The position numbers and the translations under genes were made by a program. DNA of 5,182 nucleotides, from NCBI GenBank assembly GCA_964520055.1, contig CAZFME010000136.1, positions 1 through 5,182 on the forward strand. The letters are read 5' to 3'. The notes under the pieces are model-generated. The model did no database searches, was not told the origin of the DNA, and saw only the letters and a list, made by a program, of their open reading frames with translations. Position 1 is the first letter of the stretch; every line of letters starts with the position of its first letter. Below are positions 1-5,182 of the stretch, in pieces. This DNA is from DUNY01 sp964520055 (GTDB lineage: Bacteria; Bacillota; Thermosediminibacteria; Thermosediminibacterales; Tepidanaerobacteraceae).

Positions 1-1
1 G

Positions 2-415
2 GATACAGAATATCAGTTGAAAATGGTTGAATATTTTGGTATACTTTTAGATGATATTGAAAAGCGCGAAAAAGCTTTAATACATGGACCTTTGGGAGCT
101 GCTACAGCCAAACAGGATTATGGTATAAACGATAGAGAAATACTTAACGCTATAAAAATCCATACTACCGGTGATGCAGATATGAGCCTGCTTGATAAAA
201 TAATATTTCTTTCGGATTTAACCGAACCCGGGAGAACTTTTCCGGGAGTGGAAGAACTTAGAGTGAAGGCCTTTAAAGACCTTGATGATGCACTTATCGA
301 TGCTTTCGATTCTATAATAAAGTATGTTTTGAGTAAAGGGAGCTTATTACATCCAAAGACGATTTCAGGCAGGAATTTTATTCTCATGCAACGGGAGAGC
401 GAGGGAAAAGCATGA
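2..415 (+). CDS. yqeK: YqeK-type symmetrical Ap4A hydrolase (HD superfamily), 5' truncated
   Basis: The open frame enters from the left edge with no start, so only the last 137 residues are visible. They match what I know of YqeK, which hydrolyses diadenosine tetraphosphate (Ap4A) symmetrically to two ADP. Visible family signatures are LIHGPLGA, which supplies a metal-ligand histidine; EILNAIKIHTTG, with a second histidine; MSLLDKIIFLSDLTEPGR, whose Asp closes the HD-type metal site; FPGVEELR; and a C-terminal LHPKTISGRN. The first HxxxHD part of the metal site should lie upstream of the window; the visible LLDDIEK segment precedes the HGP motif and is not itself proof of the HD pair. The stop codon overlaps the start of the next gene (ATGA), indicating translational coupling in one operon. 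In Firmicutes yqeK usually follows nadD and precedes an LCP gene and rsfS, exactly as here. Family assignment is strong; the exact N-terminus cannot be judged. Confidence 0.9.
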   Translation, partial: DTEYQLKMVEYFGILLDDIEKREKALIHGPLGAATAKQDYGINDREILNAIKIHTTGDADMSLLDKIIFLSDLTEPGRTFPGVEELRVKAFKDLDDALIDAFDSIIKYVLSKGSLLHPKTISGRNFILMQRESEGKA

Positions 416-1596
416 AAAGGCCTTTGAAAATATTTTTATGCATTCTTTTATTTATTATATTGTCAATGGGAAGTGGGTTTTATTATGTATTCCGTGGTTT
501 AAATGACCCGCTGGAACCCGGTTTAGATCCTAATTCCTCNNNNNNNNNNGATGAGTTTATAAAAGGCGGTAGGCAGAATATATTACTTTTGGGTATGGAT
601 GCAGGCACTATCGGAGCCAAAGAAGAACATAATCGGCACCGGTCGGACACTATTATAGTAGTCAGTTTGGATAAAAAGAATAAGGATGTCAAAATTCTAT
701 CGATACCAAGGGATACCAGAATAAGACTTGGTGGATTTGGAATTCAGAAGATAAATGCAGCCACGGCTTTTGGTGGGGCAGATTTGGCAGTAAAAACCGT
801 TAAGGATTTTCTGGGTGTGCCTATTCACAACTATGTGGTAGTTAAGCTTTCAAGCTTTAGAAACATTGTTGATGTTTTGGACGGTGTAGATATAGATATT
901 AAAGAGGAAATGAAATACAGTGATCCTGCGGGAGGTATTTATATAGACTTGTCTCCCGGACAGCAGGTGCTTGATGGGGACAAAGCCGAACAATTTGTAA
1001 GATACAGGGAGTATCCTGATGCCGATATCGGCCGGGTTAAAGCCCAGCAGCAGTTTATGGAGGCTTTAATCAAGAAAGCTCTAAGGCCGGCTACTATTTT
1101 AAAGCTCCCCAAGATTATAGATGTGGTGCAAGAAAATGTGGAAACCGACATACAGCCCTTAGAGCTGGCAAGTCTTGCCAATTTTGCCCGGCAGATAAAA
1201 CAGGATGATATAAAGATGTATATGATACCGGGTGAAGGGAAATACATTTCGGAAACAAGTTATTTTATCCCTTTTCAAAATCAAATGAATGAGATGATAG
1301 ATGAGATATTCTTTGATGACGGTAACATCAAAGTTGCCGTGTTAAATGGAAACGGTGCTCAAGGTGTTGCTTCCAAAGTGGCAAGCAAGCTGGAATCCCA
1401 GGGCTTTAAGGTTGTTACCGTAGCCAATGCCGATAGCTTTGACTATGAAAGTACAACTATAATATACCCAAAAGATAAGAAAGATGATGCGGAAAAGGTT
1501 GCCAAGGTGCTCACACAAGCTCGGTTGGAGGAGCAGGAGGAAACGGATAAAAGCTTTGATTTTCCGACAATAATAGTAGGAAAGGATGTAAATTAA
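412..1596 (+). CDS. LytR-CpsA-Psr (LCP) family cell-wall glycopolymer transferase with LytR_C domain
   Basis: 394 codons including four ambiguous ones. Residues 1-5 are basic and about 6-27 form a hydrophobic helix, giving an N-terminal signal anchor with the rest outside the membrane. A short linker (about 28-52) holds the sequencing gap. The LCP domain spans about 55-225: NILLLGMD at 56-63, RSDT at 77-80, SIPRDTR at 97-103, INAA at 114-117, VRYR at 196-199 and DIGRVKAQQQF at 205-215. The arginines and aspartates in these motifs are those that LCP enzymes use for pyrophosphate and metal binding. Residues about 305-370 (VAVLNGNGAQGVASKVA...) are a LytR_C domain. LCP proteins transfer lipid-linked polymers such as teichoic acids or capsule onto peptidoglycan; the polymer here cannot be told from sequence. 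The ATG overlaps the yqeK stop, with GAGGG at 401-405 as ribosome site. A regulatory 'LytR' label would be outdated. Confidence 0.92.
   Translation: MKRPLKIFLCILLFIILSMGSGFYYVFRGLNDPLEPGLDPNSXXXXDEFIKGGRQNILLLGMDAGTIGAKEEHNRHRSDTIIVVSLDKKNKDVKILSIPRDTRIRLGGFGIQKINAATAFGGADLAVKTVKDFLGVPIHNYVVVKLSSFRNIVDVLDGVDIDIKEEMKYSDPAGGIYIDLSPGQQVLDGDKAEQFVRYREYPDADIGRVKAQQQFMEALIKKALRPATILKLPKIIDVVQENVETDIQPLELASLANFARQIKQDDIKMYMIPGEGKYISETSYFIPFQNQMNEMIDEIFFDDGNIKVAVLNGNGAQGVASKVASKLESQGFKVVTVANADSFDYESTTIIYPKDKKDDAEKVAKVLTQARLEEQEETDKSFDFPTIIVGKDVN
540..549. other. Run of 10 N (assembly or base-call gap) inside the LCP gene
   Basis: Ten ambiguous bases fall at codons 43-46 of the LCP gene, in the extracytoplasmic linker just after the membrane anchor. 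The reading frame is the same on both sides, so the gene is probably intact. A round number of N is often a placeholder, so the true length of the linker is not known. Confidence 0.97.
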
Positions 1597-1613
1597 TTCA
1601 TGGAGGGAAATGG

Positions 1614-2024
1614 ATGATAAGAGACCCTAAAACCTGTGCCCTTAAAGCGGCAGGTATTTTAGAGGATAAAAAGGGTCAGGATATATTGGTACTGGATATA
1701 AGCTCTATAGCGGTATTTTCCGATTACTTCGTAATAGCCACTGGCATATCACCTATCCATGCTCAGGCACTGGCTGATGAAGTAGAACAAAGCCTGACTG
1801 AAAAAGGCTATAAACTTAGAAGCAAAGAAGGCTACAAGGACGGCAAATGGATTTTGATGGATTTTTACGATGTAATTGTGCATATATTCGTCCGTTCTGA
1901 AAGAGAATATTATATGTTGGAGCGGCTCTGGGTCGATGCAACACCGCTTGATTTATCATCAAACAGTGTTGACACTCAAAAAGACTTAGAATATAATATA
2001 GAAAATCCGACTAAATTAACTTAA
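1614..2024 (+). CDS. rsfS: Ribosomal silencing factor RsfS (Iojap/YbeB/YqeL family)
   Basis: 136 residues. RsfS binds ribosomal protein uL14 on the 50S subunit and blocks joining of the 30S subunit, lowering translation in starvation. The core domain spans about 5-110 and shows the family landmarks: ILVLDISSIAVFSDYFVIATG at 24-44 (conserved DYF at 37-39), a glycine-rich EGYKDGKWILMDFYDVIVHIF at 72-92, and EREYYMLERLWVDA at 96-109. The start is an ATG with GGAGGG at 1602-1607, 17 bases after the LCP stop, so it is co-transcribed with it. Residues 111-136 are a hydrophilic tail beyond the conserved domain. The DNA encoding this tail holds a consensus promoter for the downstream leader and leuS (V119-D120 carries the -35, Y127-N128 the -10). 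The function call is firm; the tail probably has little role in the protein itself, which is inference. Confidence 0.95.
   Translation: MIRDPKTCALKAAGILEDKKGQDILVLDISSIAVFSDYFVIATGISPIHAQALADEVEQSLTEKGYKLRSKEGYKDGKWILMDFYDVIVHIFVRSEREYYMLERLWVDATPLDLSSNSVDTQKDLEYNIENPTKLT
1969..1997 (+). promoter_or_regulatory. Consensus sigma-A promoter for the T-box/leuS unit, inside rsfS
   Basis: TTGACA at 1969-1974 and TATAAT at 1992-1997 are both perfect matches and are separated by 17 bases, the optimal spacing. Transcription would begin near 2004-2006, just before the rsfS stop and about 30 bases upstream of T-box stem I. The position right before a leader RNA makes a chance match unlikely. No operator is evident. 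Confidence 0.85.
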
Positions 2025-2167
2025 AACAGACCGGAAGGAGTAGTATGGGGATATTACTCTTCACAGAGATCCGGAGTATTGGTGAAATCCGGAAGAGCAA
2101 ACCCTTGAACTCGCCTTCATTGATGCCGACAGGTGTTAAAATGTCTAAGTTGGGCCTTCTGGCCAAT

Positions 2168-2203
2168 TAGGGTGGTACCGCGAGGAAAAGTTTCTCGTCC
2201 CTA
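2168..2203 (+). promoter_or_regulatory. T-box antiterminator
   Basis: TAGGG 2168-2172 pairs with CCCTA 2199-2203, and CGAG 2181-2184 pairs with CTCG 2194-2197, leaving the TGGTACCG bulge free for the tRNA acceptor end. This fold uses bases 2188-2202 that the terminator also needs, so the two are mutually exclusive. Confidence 0.9.
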
Positions 2204-2227
2204 ACAAAGGGATAAGAAACTTTTTTT
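2186..2227 (+). terminator. T-box-controlled intrinsic terminator
   Basis: AAAAGTTTCT 2186-2195 pairs with AGAAACTTTT 2215-2224, with an inner CCCT 2199-2202 / AGGG 2208-2211, and the 3' side runs into seven T (2221-2227). With charged tRNA-Leu this should stop transcripts from the rsfS-internal promoter, and also read-through from the yqeK-LCP-rsfS operon. Confidence 0.93.
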
Positions 2228-2292
2228 AATGTATAGATAGTCATAATGTTTAACAAATGTGTAATTAATTTTGGCATAAAAACTCTGAGGTT
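2228..2292. other. AT-rich linker between T-box terminator and structured block
   Basis: About 25% G+C, with no open frame of note and no convincing hairpin. A TTAACA at 2250-2255 and CATAAA at 2275-2280 are 19 bases apart and make only a poor promoter match. I see nothing else here. Confidence 0.6.
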
Positions 2293-2487
2293 AAGATGAC
2301 GGCAAACGACCCCTTTTAAGCAAGACCGTTGTTGTTATTAAGCTTGGGACAAAGGTAACAGGGGCAGCGTGCAGGGCGTACGCTGACGGGCACTAGGCAG
2401 GACGCCGAATTGCCTCAAGTCCCTACGTAGTGCGGGAACAAGCTTTAGAATAACAGATCTAGCTTAAGGGAGAGGTATCGTCATCTT
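2293..2487 (+). ncRNA. Unassigned structured RNA candidate between T-box and leuS (possibly HEARO/omega-RNA-like)
   Basis: No credible protein is encoded here, but there is dense base-pairing potential. AAGATGACG 2293-2301 pairs perfectly with CGTCATCTT 2479-2487, closing a domain of about 195 nt. Inside it: GCA-AACG 2302-2308 with CGTT..TGT 2327-2335; CAGCGT 2365-2370 / ACGCTG 2380-2385; GCACTA 2390-2395 / TAGTGC 2428-2433 with GGCA 2396-2399 / TGCC 2411-2414 stacked within; and AAGC..TAGA / TCTAGCTT over 2440-2465. GGGAC 2346-2350 can pair with GTCCC 2419-2423, which would cross the GCACTA helix and form a pseudoknot. TTAAGCT 2338-2344 can pair with AGCTTAA 2461-2467 as an alternative to the last hairpin. 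By my count 2301-2480 is about 53% G+C, against about 25% for 2228-2292. I recognise no riboswitch class. The layout of a 5' hairpin, a pseudoknotted core, then GGGAACAA and a hairpin recalls IscB-associated HEARO RNAs from memory, but that identity is tentative; no IscB gene is present. Confidence 0.55.
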
Positions 2488-2523
2488 CGCCGGAGTGACT
2501 TTTTACACCAGAACCATGTATAT

Positions 2524-2531
2524 AGAGGAGG
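2524..2531 (+). promoter_or_regulatory. leuS ribosome binding site fixing a TTG start
   Basis: AGAGGAGG at 2524-2531 lies seven bases before TTG 2539. No ATG or GTG occurs at a suitable distance, and the protein N-terminus (MKYDFKSIESKWQ) aligns with the usual LeuRS start, so TTG is the start. Confidence 0.9.
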
Positions 2532-2538
2532 AAATAAG

Positions 2539-4989
2539 TTGAAATACGATTTTAAATCTATTGAAAGCAAATGGCAGAAAAAATGGGAAGAAGACAGGAT
2601 ATATAAAACTTTTGAGGATTATGATAAACAAAAATATTATTGTCTTGAAATGTTTCCCTATCCATCGGGAAATCTTCACATGGGCCATGTCCGCAACTAT
2701 TCAATAGGTGATGTGGTTGCTAGATTTAAAAGGATGAACGGATATAATGTACTTTACCCAATGGGTTGGGACGGTTTTGGCCTTCCGGCGGAAAATGCCG
2801 CGATACAGCATGGCGTCCACCCTTACAAATGGACCTGGAGCAATATCGCCAATATGAGAGCACAGCTAAAGCAAATGGGATTGAGCTATGACTGGGACAG
2901 GGAAGTGGCTACATGTCATCCCGAATACTATAAATGGACTCAGTGGTTCTTTTTGCTGCTATATAATAAGGGTTTGGCATATCGAAAAAAAGCTTTTGTA
3001 AACTGGTGTCCATCTTGTTCAACGGTTCTGGCCAATGAACAGGTCGTCGATGGAATATGTGACCGCTGTAAATCAGAGGTAATTAAAAAAGACCTGGAGC
3101 AGTGGTTTTTCAAGATAACTGACTATGCTGATGAGCTTTTAGAGGATTTGGAAAAACTTCCTGGCTGGCCTGATAAGGTAAAAGCCATGCAAGAAAATTG
3201 GATAGGGCGAAGTGAAGGTGTGGAGTTTTCCTTTACCGCAGAAAAAACCGGCGACAAAATTTCGGTATTTACCACTAGACCTGACACGGTCTATGGAGTT
3301 TCATATATGGTCTTGGCACCGGAGCATCCACTGGTGGAGACTCTTACGATAGGAACGGAGTACGAAACCGCAGTTCAAGAATTCAAAAAGAGGATGGAAA
3401 AATACAATGAAATAGTCAGAACCTCCACTGAAACCGAAAAGGAAGGTATGTTTATCGGAGCATATGCGATTAACCCCATGAATGGTGAAAAAGTACCCAT
3501 TTGGATAGCTAACTATGTGCTGATGGGTTATGGCACCGGGGCGGTTATGGGAGTTCCCGCCCACGACCAACGAGACTTTGAATTTGCAAAGAAATACGAC
3601 TTACCTATAAAAGTGGTTATTTCACCTGAAGAAAAACTTCTGCATTCTGATGAAATGATGGAAGCTTTTGTAGAAGAAGGTATTTTAGTAAACTCCGATA
3701 GGTTTAACGGTATGAACAACCTGGAGGCTATCAAAGCTGTGGGGCAATATATGGATGATGCGGGTATCGGAGAGTTCAAAGTAAACTTTAAACTTAGAGA
3801 CTGGCTGATTTCCCGGCAGAGATACTGGGGTGCTCCCATACCTATGGTCTACTGTGATAAATGTGGCGTGGTCCCGGTGCCGGAACAAGATCTGCCGGTA
3901 CTTTTGCCGGAAGATGTAGAATTTAACCCTCAAAGTAATTCCCCATTACAAGAGTGTGATGAATTTTTGCATACAACCTGCCCCAAATGCCATGGGCCTG
4001 CTCGAAGGGAAACAGACACTATGGATACCTTTATGTGTTCTTCATGGTATTTTTACAGGTATACCGATGCCAGAAATGAAAATTCACCCTTTGACCAAAA
4101 AAAGGTTAATTACTGGATGCCCGTTGACCAATATATAGGCGGTGTGGAGCATGCCATACTGCATCTGATGTATTCCAGGTTTTTCAATAAAGTTACTCGG
4201 GATGCAGGCCTAGTTGAAGCGGATGAACCTTTTGAGAACCTGCTTACTCAAGGGATGGTATTAAGAGATGGGGTAAAGATGTCAAAATCTCTCGGGAACA
4301 CTGTGAGCCCTGAAGAAATCATAGGAAAATACGGTGCAGATACCGCCAGACTGTTCATCCTATTTGCCTCTCCCCCGGAAAGGGATCTGGAGTGGAGTGA
4401 CCAAGGTGTGGAAGGATGTTTTAGATTTCTTCAAAGGGTTTTTCGACTGGTGGGAGAACTATCTCACAAATTAAGTGGTGAAGAAAGAGAAGGGAAATAT
4501 GACCGAGACGTACGGCGACTTACTCATAAGACCATTAAGAAAGTAACGGAAGATGTCAGCGAAAGGTTTAACTTTAATACAGCTATAAGTGCCATTATGG
4601 AAATGGTAAACGGATTGAACGCTCATAAAGACAGTGGTGTTTCCAAGGCTGTAATAAAAGAAGCTTTGGATAATCTCCTTTTGCTGCTCGCCCCCTTTGC
4701 CCCTCACATAACGGAGGAGTTATGGCATAATCTGGGTTATAAAAAGAGCATCCATATGATGCCGTGGCCCAAATATGATGTGGAAGCCCTTATAGAAGAT
4801 GTGATAGAAATAGTGGTACAGGTCAACGGAAAAGTGCGGGATAAAATGAATATCTCCGCTGAAGCTACTGAAGATGATATGAAGGAAGAGGCTCTTAAAC
4901 AAGACAAGATCATATCCCAGATTAAAGGTAAAAAAATAGAAAAGGTTATTACTGTGCCGAAAAAACTGGTAAATATAGTGGTAAAGTAA
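2539..4989 (+). CDS. leuS: Leucyl-tRNA synthetase (class Ia)
   Basis: 816 residues, a normal length for a bacterial LeuRS. It charges tRNA-Leu with leucine using ATP in the cytoplasm. The Rossmann catalytic core carries the HIGH-type motif HMGH at 47-50 and KMSKS at 580-584. CPSC 157-160 with CDRC 174-177 forms a zinc site (ZN-1 type), and CDKC 439-442 with CPKC 481-484 may form a second. The CP1 editing domain (about 225-415), which removes mischarged tRNA, shows the threonine-rich TTRPDT at 245-250 and GTGAVMGVPAHDQRD at 332-346 with its catalytic-region aspartates, so editing should be active. The leucine-specific insertion precedes KMSKS. A helical anticodon-binding domain follows (about 620-750), and a small C-terminal domain (IVVQVNGKVRDKM, about 755-816) contacts the tRNA elbow. 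Expression is expected to rise when tRNA-Leu is uncharged, through the T-box upstream. No frame damage is seen. Confidence 0.98.
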   Translation: MKYDFKSIESKWQKKWEEDRIYKTFEDYDKQKYYCLEMFPYPSGNLHMGHVRNYSIGDVVARFKRMNGYNVLYPMGWDGFGLPAENAAIQHGVHPYKWTWSNIANMRAQLKQMGLSYDWDREVATCHPEYYKWTQWFFLLLYNKGLAYRKKAFVNWCPSCSTVLANEQVVDGICDRCKSEVIKKDLEQWFFKITDYADELLEDLEKLPGWPDKVKAMQENWIGRSEGVEFSFTAEKTGDKISVFTTRPDTVYGVSYMVLAPEHPLVETLTIGTEYETAVQEFKKRMEKYNEIVRTSTETEKEGMFIGAYAINPMNGEKVPIWIANYVLMGYGTGAVMGVPAHDQRDFEFAKKYDLPIKVVISPEEKLLHSDEMMEAFVEEGILVNSDRFNGMNNLEAIKAVGQYMDDAGIGEFKVNFKLRDWLISRQRYWGAPIPMVYCDKCGVVPVPEQDLPVLLPEDVEFNPQSNSPLQECDEFLHTTCPKCHGPARRETDTMDTFMCSSWYFYRYTDARNENSPFDQKKVNYWMPVDQYIGGVEHAILHLMYSRFFNKVTRDAGLVEADEPFENLLTQGMVLRDGVKMSKSLGNTVSPEEIIGKYGADTARLFILFASPPERDLEWSDQGVEGCFRFLQRVFRLVGELSHKLSGEEREGKYDRDVRRLTHKTIKKVTEDVSERFNFNTAISAIMEMVNGLNAHKDSGVSKAVIKEALDNLLLLLAPFAPHITEELWHNLGYKKSIHMMPWPKYDVEALIEDVIEIVVQVNGKVRDKMNISAEATEDDMKEEALKQDKIISQIKGKKIEKVITVPKKLVNIVVK

Positions 4990-5015
4990 AGAACTCATTA
5001 TTCTAGATTTTTATG

Positions 5016-5050
5016 GAGCTTAGCTGAACAATTCAGCTGGGCTCTTTTTT
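5016..5050 (+). terminator. Intrinsic terminator after leuS
   Basis: GAGCTTAGCTGAA 5016-5028 pairs with TTCAGCTGGGCTC 5032-5044 over 13 positions, two of them G-T wobbles, with a three-base CAA loop. Six T follow at 5045-5050. It lies 26 bases after the leuS stop and ends the leuS transcript. Confidence 0.95.
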
Positions 5051-5061
5051 ATAGAGGATGT

Positions 5062-5088
5062 TTGACTTAACAGTTAAAGTAATATAAT
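5062..5088 (+). promoter_or_regulatory. Promoter for the gene at the right edge
   Basis: TTGACT 5062-5067 and TATAAT 5083-5088 are close to consensus but only 15 bases apart; using TAATAT 5085-5090 as the -10 gives 17. It sits just after the leuS terminator and before a new gene. The spacer contains TTAAC 5067-5071 / GTTAA 5073-5077, an inverted repeat that could be an operator. Confidence 0.7.
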
Positions 5089-5119
5089 ATTTACATGCCT
5101 TAAACCATTAAAAAGCGAG

Positions 5120-5161
5120 GTGAAAGCCTTAACGAAAAATACCAAGGAGGAATCAAATTGA
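5120..5161 (+). CDS. Possible 13-codon leader peptide
   Basis: GTG at 5120 opens a frame of 13 codons (MKALTKNTKEESN) that ends at TGA 5159-5161. The stop overlaps the TTG start of the next gene as TTGA. The ribosome site is weak (GCGAGG at 5115-5120 overlaps the start), and the frame may be chance. If translated, it would couple translation to the next gene. No regulatory codon run is present. Confidence 0.2.
   Translation: MKALTKNTKEESN
5144..5150 (+). promoter_or_regulatory. Ribosome binding site of the right-edge gene
   Basis: AAGGAGG at 5144-5150 is a near-perfect Shine-Dalgarno sequence, seven bases before TTG 5158. It selects TTG over any other start nearby. Confidence 0.85.
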
Positions 5162-5182
5162 AAGTAATACTGAAGCTCATAT
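5158..5182 (+). CDS. Unidentified gene, 3' truncated by window edge
   Basis: Only eight full codons are visible (MKVILKLI, with the start read from TTG). The strong ribosome site, the promoter upstream and the preceding terminator show that a new transcription unit starts here. The hydrophobic beginning could be a membrane segment or a beta strand, but this is too little to name a product. Confidence 0.75.

Larger units (their letters stand above)
2034..2227 (+). ncRNA. Leucine T-box riboswitch (leuS leader)
   Basis: Stem I is closed by GAAGG 2034-2038 with CCTTC 2114-2118. The specifier loop has the loop-E pattern AGTA (2039-2042) opposite GAA (2107-2109), followed directly by CTC at 2110-2112, a leucine codon that would read a GAG anticodon. 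An upper helix CTCTTC 2057-2062 / GAAGAG 2092-2097 leads to the AGAGA / GGTG distal region (2065-2069, 2081-2084). Small hairpins follow: GACA 2128-2131 / TGTC 2142-2145, and TTGG..CC / GGCCAA over 2150-2166. The T-box AGGGTGGTACCGCG is at 2169-2182. Its TGGT bulge (2173-2176) can pair with a tRNA ending ACCA, which fits tRNA-Leu with discriminator A. Uncharged tRNA-Leu stabilises the antiterminator and lets transcription run into leuS. The specifier, the bulge and the downstream gene all agree. Confidence 0.96.

Noticed and set aside
2040..2059. Local hairpin GAGTAGTA / TATTACTC (8 bp) at the start of the leader
   Set aside because: It would destroy the T-box specifier-loop AGTA and the CTCTTC/GAAGAG upper helix. 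The canonical T-box fold is far better supported, so this is at most a transient competitor.
2250..2280. Second promoter between the T-box and leuS (TTAACA ... CATAAA)
   Set aside because: The -10 is poor and the spacing is 19 bases. A promoter here would bypass the T-box, and the perfect promoter at 1969-1997 already explains leuS.
2299..2365. GGCAAAC and GGGACAAAG words resembling the c-di-GMP-I (GEMM) riboswitch
   Set aside because: The distance between the two words is too long, and the second half of that riboswitch (CCUAA ... GGUAGCGGGGUUACC) is absent.
2346..2423. tRNA-like segment: GGGAC and GTCCC enclose about 70 bases
   Set aside because: The end helix is only 5 bp. There is no D-loop or TTCGA T-loop signature, and the inner hairpin has a 9-base loop. 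It fits a structured RNA better than a tRNA.
2228..2538. Group I or group II intron, or IStron remnant
   Set aside because: I see no domain V of group II introns and no P/Q/R/S core of group I introns. The block lies outside coding sequence, and no intron or transposase ORF is present.
3301..3933. Long antisense open frames across leuS and other genes
   Set aside because: They lie opposite clearly conserved coding sequence, have no ribosome sites or recognisable domains, and read as low-complexity shadow translations.
3956..4138. 60-codon + strand frame inside leuS
   Set aside because: It is out of frame with the intact LeuRS. No ribosome site or family resemblance is visible.

Overview
The window comes from a low-G+C Gram-positive bacterium, most likely a member of the Clostridia. 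The evidence is the conserved gene order yqeK - LCP (LytR-family) - rsfS - leuS, strong AGGAGG ribosome binding sites, TTG starts, a T-box leader, and consensus sigma-A promoters. I cannot name a species. All genes are on the + strand. The sequence contains one ten-base run of N.

Layout. (1) 2-1596: the 3' part of yqeK (Ap4A hydrolase, HD superfamily) overlaps by 4 bases a membrane-anchored LCP-family gene with a LytR_C domain. A run of N sits in the linker just after its membrane anchor. (2) 1614-2024: rsfS, the ribosomal silencing factor. Its non-conserved C-terminal codons contain a perfect TTGACA-17-TATAAT promoter pointing toward leuS. (3) 2034-2227: a complete leucine T-box riboswitch with specifier CUC, a T-box bulge and a terminator/antiterminator pair. 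(4) 2228-2538: about 310 bases between the T-box terminator and leuS. An AT-rich linker (about 25% G+C) is followed by a roughly 195-nt G+C-richer block closed by a perfect 9-bp helix and containing several further helices and a possible pseudoknot. I read this as an extra structured RNA. A tentative idea is a stand-alone HEARO / IscB omega-RNA-like element. (5) 2539-4989: complete leuS (leucyl-tRNA synthetase), starting at TTG, followed by a strong intrinsic terminator. (6) 5051-5182: a new promoter, a short leader and the first codons of an unidentified gene, also TTG-started.

How the parts work together. The left-hand genes belong to a housekeeping cluster (nucleotide clean-up, cell-wall polymer attachment, ribosome dormancy). 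leuS can be transcribed from its own promoter inside rsfS and probably also by read-through from the upstream genes. Both kinds of transcript must pass the T-box, so uncharged tRNA-Leu should gate leuS expression in either case. The T-box terminator then also serves as the end of the upstream operon when leucine is plentiful. The structured block between the T-box and leuS would be present only in the 5' UTR of read-through transcripts. It is the main unexplained element of the window.
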